Source: an uncultured Cyclobacteriaceae bacterium (lineage in GTDB: Bacteria; Bacteroidota; Bacteroidia; Cytophagales; Cyclobacteriaceae). Taken from it: a stretch of DNA of 43,977 nt. The translations under genes and the position numbers were made by a program. The stretch spans positions 1 through 43,977 of the forward strand of contig CALGOB010000065.1 of the NCBI GenBank assembly GCA_937958005.1. Reading direction: 5' to 3'. Positions 40,994 through 43,977 of this stretch are shown piece by piece. Positions within the stretch are counted from its first letter, which is position 1; the number at the start of each line of letters is the position of its first letter. Below the pieces are notes generated by a model, which saw nothing but the letters and a program-made list of their open reading frames with translations, was not told where the DNA came from and ran no database searches.

Positions 40994-41932
40994 TCAAAGA
41001 TCTTTTGAAGTAGAATAAGAGATATTCCTCTTAAGTCCTTTAAATTTTGTTCTTTTAACAGCTGAATTTTTGAATATCACCCTAAAAGTCTCCTCCGTTA
41101 GTTCTTCCCAATCTCTCTTTGATACTTTCTCTAATTGCTCATGAGGTAGAAAGGCAGTTTCTTGGTGTGGGTAAGAGAACCGATTCCATGGACAAACATC
41201 CTGACAAATATCACAACCAAATATCCAGTCTTCCATTTTATCTTCAAAACCCGAAGGAAGTTCGTCTTTTAGTTCGATGGTTAAATAACTAATGCATTTG
41301 TTGGCATCTACCACATAGGGTTGGGCAATAGCATCAGTAGGGCAAGCGTCAATACACCTTGTACAGGTACCACAATAATCTTTTACTGGCCCATCGGCAA
41401 TGAGTTCTACATCACAGATGATTTCAGCTAAAAAGAAAAAGCTGCCCATACTTTTATTGAGCAATAAAGAATTTTTTCCAATCCAACCAAGTCCTGCTTT
41501 GGCCGCCCAAGCCCTTTCATGAACTGGTGCGGAATCTACAAACACCCTTCCTTCTATTTCTTGGCTAACTTCCTCCTTCATCAGCTCAAAGAAGGTTTTT
41601 AATTTGTCTTTGATTACAAAATGATAATCTTTACCATAGGCATATTTAGCAATTTTAAAGCTATCCCCATCAGTTAAATCCTTTGGGGGAAAGTAGTTAT
41701 AAATCAAAGAAATAATCGATTTAGAACCCGGCACAAGCTTTTGTGGGTCTAATCTCTTATCAAAATGATTTTCTAAATAACCCATTTTTCCTTGGTATCC
41801 ATTCTTTAACCACTGCTCTAACTTGGGCGCTTCTTCTTCCAAAAAACCTGCTTTGGCAATTCCACAATAACTAAACCCTAAGGCATTAGCAGTCTTCTTT
41901 ACAAAATCGGTATGTTTTTGAAGGGGATTCAT
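40994..41932 (-). CDS. queG: Epoxyqueuosine reductase
   Basis: Cobalamin- and [4Fe-4S]-dependent enzyme that reduces epoxyqueuosine to queuosine in tRNA wobble positions. It is 312 aa. The catalytic region has VDSAPVHERAWAAKAGLGWIGKN (Asp133), and two cluster motifs are complete: CGTCTRCIDACP (C187, C190, C193, C197) and CDICQDVCP (C240, C243, C247) with C213. It is the short form without HEAT-repeat extension, normal for Bacteroidota. It is monocistronic here. Confidence 0.97.
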   Translation of the reverse strand: MNPLQKHTDFVKKTANALGFSYCGIAKAGFLEEEAPKLEQWLKNGYQGKMGYLENHFDKRLDPQKLVPGSKSIISLIYNYFPPKDLTDGDSFKIAKYAYGKDYHFVIKDKLKTFFELMKEEVSQEIEGRVFVDSAPVHERAWAAKAGLGWIGKNSLLLNKSMGSFFFLAEIICDVELIADGPVKDYCGTCTRCIDACPTDAIAQPYVVDANKCISYLTIELKDELPSGFEDKMEDWIFGCDICQDVCPWNRFSYPHQETAFLPHEQLEKVSKRDWEELTEETFRVIFKNSAVKRTKFKGLKRNISYSTSKDL

Positions 41933-42355
41933 TTTCAGAAAGTAAATTAAAAAAAATCTCTTATTTATGCCCCTAAAACAATTATTTACACTTTATATCA
42001 AAAGGGTTAACCTGTATATTCATGACAAACAATGACCTTACTTAGTAAGTACCTTAAACTTGCAAGTATTTTGCCAAAATGGGTCAAAATCTTTAGATAC
42101 AAGGTAGAATCATGTATTCTTAGATAAATCACTTTCACTCAATTGAATGAATAGCAATTGTAATGAAATGTATTCATAAACCTCCTATAAGATGATTTGA
42201 ATCTGAACTTAAAAATGTTCTGCGGATATAAGGTAGTAATAAATTTACTTAGTTTTATGATGAAAACCTTAAGAACTGACATAGCCCAAATTTGAGGGAT
42301 ATTAATTTTATCCCACAGAATTGATTGTGTTGATAGTTAACCATTTAGCTTTTCT
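41933..42355. other. Gene-free region upstream of a frameshifted ORF
   Basis: No gene seen. Contains the second copy of the 42-bp dispersed repeat (42008-42049) and a GGGATA/TATCCC stem-loop near 42296-42314. Confidence 0.55.
42008..42049 (+). repeat. Dispersed repeat shared with 18961-19003
   Basis: TAACC, CATGACAAAC, AATGACCTT and ACTTA blocks align in order with 18961-19003. Unlike that copy, it is not followed by ATACCAATTTAG. Confidence 0.55.
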
Positions 42356-42755
42356 ATGAATTATCTCTCTGGTGGGGCATCTCGAATTATTCGGGTTAAT
42401 AATCAAATTCTCAATGATTCCCAGTTGACTGACGAAGATAAAGCAGCCTTGAAAACATAGCTGAATTTATAAATGGTGTATTAGAGGCTCTTCAAATTAT
42501 TGTAGATGAACAATTTCCATCTAACGATACAGCTGGAAGGTGCAGATTCTTTTATAATTTGTATAGAATAACTAAATCAATTGTAAACTCTATCGCAGTT
42601 ACTATCGTTAGTTTTGGTGGGCATCAGTTTCACCACCCATTTTGATAGGTAAGGCTCTAGCAGGGGTGGCTTGGGATCTTATCCAAAAGACTTACCATAA
42701 TCAGTGTTTAGATCCTTTTAGCGGTTGCCCGATTAGGTTAATTATTCTACTATAG
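42356..42755 (+). pseudogene. Small ORF broken by two -1 frameshifts
   Basis: An ATG at 42356 opens a frame (MNYLSGGASRIIRVNN...) that stops at a TAG just after an AAAA run near 42457. The adjacent frame carries on (IAEFINGVLEALQIIVDEQF...) until near 42645, and the third frame continues from a GGG run (ASVSPPILIGKALAGVAWDL...) to a TAG at 42753-42755. Adding one A and one G in these runs restores a single 133-aa reading frame of 402 nt. Both breaks are one-base losses in homopolymers, so sequencing error is as likely as real decay. Family not recognised. It ends 18 bp before the next gene. Confidence 0.65.
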
Positions 42756-42773
42756 GATGTTTCATAAACTATA

Positions 42774-43184
42774 ATGATGATTATGAGAGTTATTAGGATA
42801 TTCTTTTTGATATTGGTTATTTCCACGTCCGCACTATTCGGTCAAACTAAAGAAAGTAATCAATTAATTTTGAAAAAGGAGAAGGTGGGTATTTTACAAC
42901 CTTTCCCATCAAACTATGTTAAAGCTGTCAAAGGAGATTTAATCTTAGAAGAAGACTCAATTACATTTGTTCCCTATAAGGATAAGTATAAAAAAAAATC
43001 ATTCTCTTATGGTTATTCACAAATGGAAAAGGTAAAAGGGTGGGGGGCATTTATTGTCCCTAATCCTTGGTTTATCCCAACTATGATAAAAATCAAATTG
43101 AAAAATGGAAAAAAAGTTATCTTAGTAACCTTTTCGGAAAGAAAGAAAATACTATCTATTCTGAAGAATAAAGTTGTTGAATAG
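42774..43184 (+). CDS. Small secreted protein, PH/GRAM-like
   Basis: A 136-aa protein with a signal peptide (to about G23-Q24) and a compact beta-rich domain: LILKKEKVGILQP, AVKGDLILEEDSITFVPYK, then IKIKLKNGKKVILVTF and a closing helix (ERKKILSILKN). The strand order with a terminal helix resembles GRAM/PH-like folds. Met1, Met2 and Met4 are alternative starts. It lies 18 bp after the frameshifted ORF and may be co-transcribed with it. Function unknown. Confidence 0.7.
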   Translation: MMIMRVIRIFFLILVISTSALFGQTKESNQLILKKEKVGILQPFPSNYVKAVKGDLILEEDSITFVPYKDKYKKKSFSYGYSQMEKVKGWGAFIVPNPWFIPTMIKIKLKNGKKVILVTFSERKKILSILKNKVVE

Positions 43185-43435
43185 TTATACTTTGCCCTTT
43201 ACCCTTAAAATTGAAATTTGATGCCCTATTTTAATTTTATTCCCCCCTTTTACTTATGATGCTAATAAAAGCTTCATGTAGTTAAGGCTTATTGATTGAG
43301 GTACTTAATAAATATGACCTATTAATTTACTAAAATGCCAGATTCGCAATAAGGTGTTCCGCAAGAGACCTTGTTGCCTTTTAACATTATACTGTTGGCA
43401 GTAGTTACTATTCTTTTTATTTCAATTAATTAAGA
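43185..43435. other. Gene-free region with degenerate half-unit of the tandem repeat
   Basis: From about 43286 to 43383 it carries a partial, diverged copy of the tandem repeat that follows (CTTATTGATTGAGG, ACTTAATAAATATG, GATTCGCAATAAGGTGTTC, GCAAGAGACCTTGTTGCC). No gene seen. Confidence 0.7.
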
Positions 43436-43977
43436 CACTTAATAAATATGATGTATTGATTTCCAAAATGCCAGATTCGCAATAAGGTCTTCTGCAAGAG
43501 ACCTTGTTGCTTTTTAGAGGAGCTACAGATAGGATGGGATCATGAAAAATAAGGTATCAAGCTTTAAACAACCAGGATTGGTGAGAATAAAAAACGCAAG
43601 GTCTCTTGCAGAAGACCTTGCTTAGACGAAACCTTAAATAGATCAATTGATTAAACTGATTATCAACTTAAACTCCCTATTTCGCTTATTGATTTAGGCA
43701 CTTAATAAATATGATGTATTGATTTCCAAAATGTCGGATTCGCAATAAAGTCTTCTGCAAGAGACCTTGTCGCCATTTAGGTGAGTCACAGATAGGATGG
43801 GATCATGAAAAATAAGGTTGTCAAGCTTTAATCAACCAGCGTTGGTGAGACTAAAAAACGTAAGCTCTCTTGCAGAAGACCTTGCTTAGACGAAACCTTA
43901 AATAGATCAATTGATTAAACTGATTATCAACTTAAACTCCCTATTTCGCTTATTGATTTAGGCACTTAATAAATATG
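43436..43977 (+). repeat. 264-bp tandem repeat, two units plus start of a third
   Basis: The start motif CACTTAATAAATATG occurs at 43436, 43699 and 43963, giving a period of 263-264 bp; the units are highly similar throughout. In the first unit AAGGTCTTCTGCAAGAGACC (43484-43503, continuing TTG) is matched by its reverse complement at 43597-43619, 23-bp arms about 90 bp apart, and each arm alone can form CAAGGTCT/AGACCTTG. The array runs out of the window. Confidence 0.92.

Noticed and set aside
43436-43977. CRISPR-like array
   Set aside because: The repeat is 264 bp with no short repeat/unique spacer alternation and no cas gene nearby.

Overview
This is an AT-rich window, apparently from the chromosome of a member of the Bacteroidota, most likely a Cytophagales-type marine or soil bacterium. 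The signs are a secreted protease with a C-terminal type IX secretion (T9SS) sorting domain, lipoproteins with acidic stretches after the lipid cysteine, a CarboxypepD-plug TonB receptor, DUF4856, imelysin and HTTM neighbours, a BatD protein, and promoters of the TTG / TAnnTTTG type. No tRNA, rRNA, CRISPR array or complete transposase gene was found.

Layout. (1) 0.1-3.2 kb, minus strand: a secreted protein with three repeats, co-transcribed with a LytS-type histidine kinase and a LytTR response regulator. (2) 3.5-4.1 kb: a lone DUF547 gene. (3) 4.2-15.6 kb, minus strand: a compact 13-gene type II secretion / type IV pilus-like operon, in the order major pseudopilin, prepilin peptidase, GspE, GspD, PilN/GspL-like, PilO/GspM-like, three-repeat lipoprotein, GspC/PilP-like, MORN-like lipoprotein, GspK-like beta-helix pseudopilin, two minor pseudopilins, GspF. 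(4) 15.9-18.5 kb: M90 zinc peptidase with SEC-C, SLATT membrane protein, MsrA, ArsR-type regulator. (5) 19.8-22.8 kb: a large M4 metalloprotease exported by the T9SS. (6) 22.8-27.0 kb: an SNF2 helicase lying among repeats and a GC-rich non-native patch. (7) 27.1-30.7 kb: DUF456, NFU-type Fe-S carrier, DAACS symporter, aroC. (8) 31.7-38.4 kb, minus strand: a DUF4856 - imelysin - HTTM - TonB receptor operon, probably for uptake of iron or another metal. (9) 38.7-43.2 kb: BatD, a small conserved-looking protein, QueG, a frameshifted ORF and a small secreted protein. (10) 43.3 kb to the end: a 264-bp tandem repeat running out of the window.

The less ordinary content is of two kinds. First, the T2SS-like operon: all four prepilin-like proteins carry Ala instead of Gly before the predicted cleavage site, the peptidase lacks the methylase half, the GspK position is taken by a pilin-headed beta-helix protein, and two lipoproteins are built into the operon. 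Second, the gene-free stretches hold several repeat families. The main one is a roughly 95-bp multi-hairpin element present six times in the same orientation. One copy sits in the loop of the SNF2 gene's terminator. Functions are read from motifs by eye; no database search was run.
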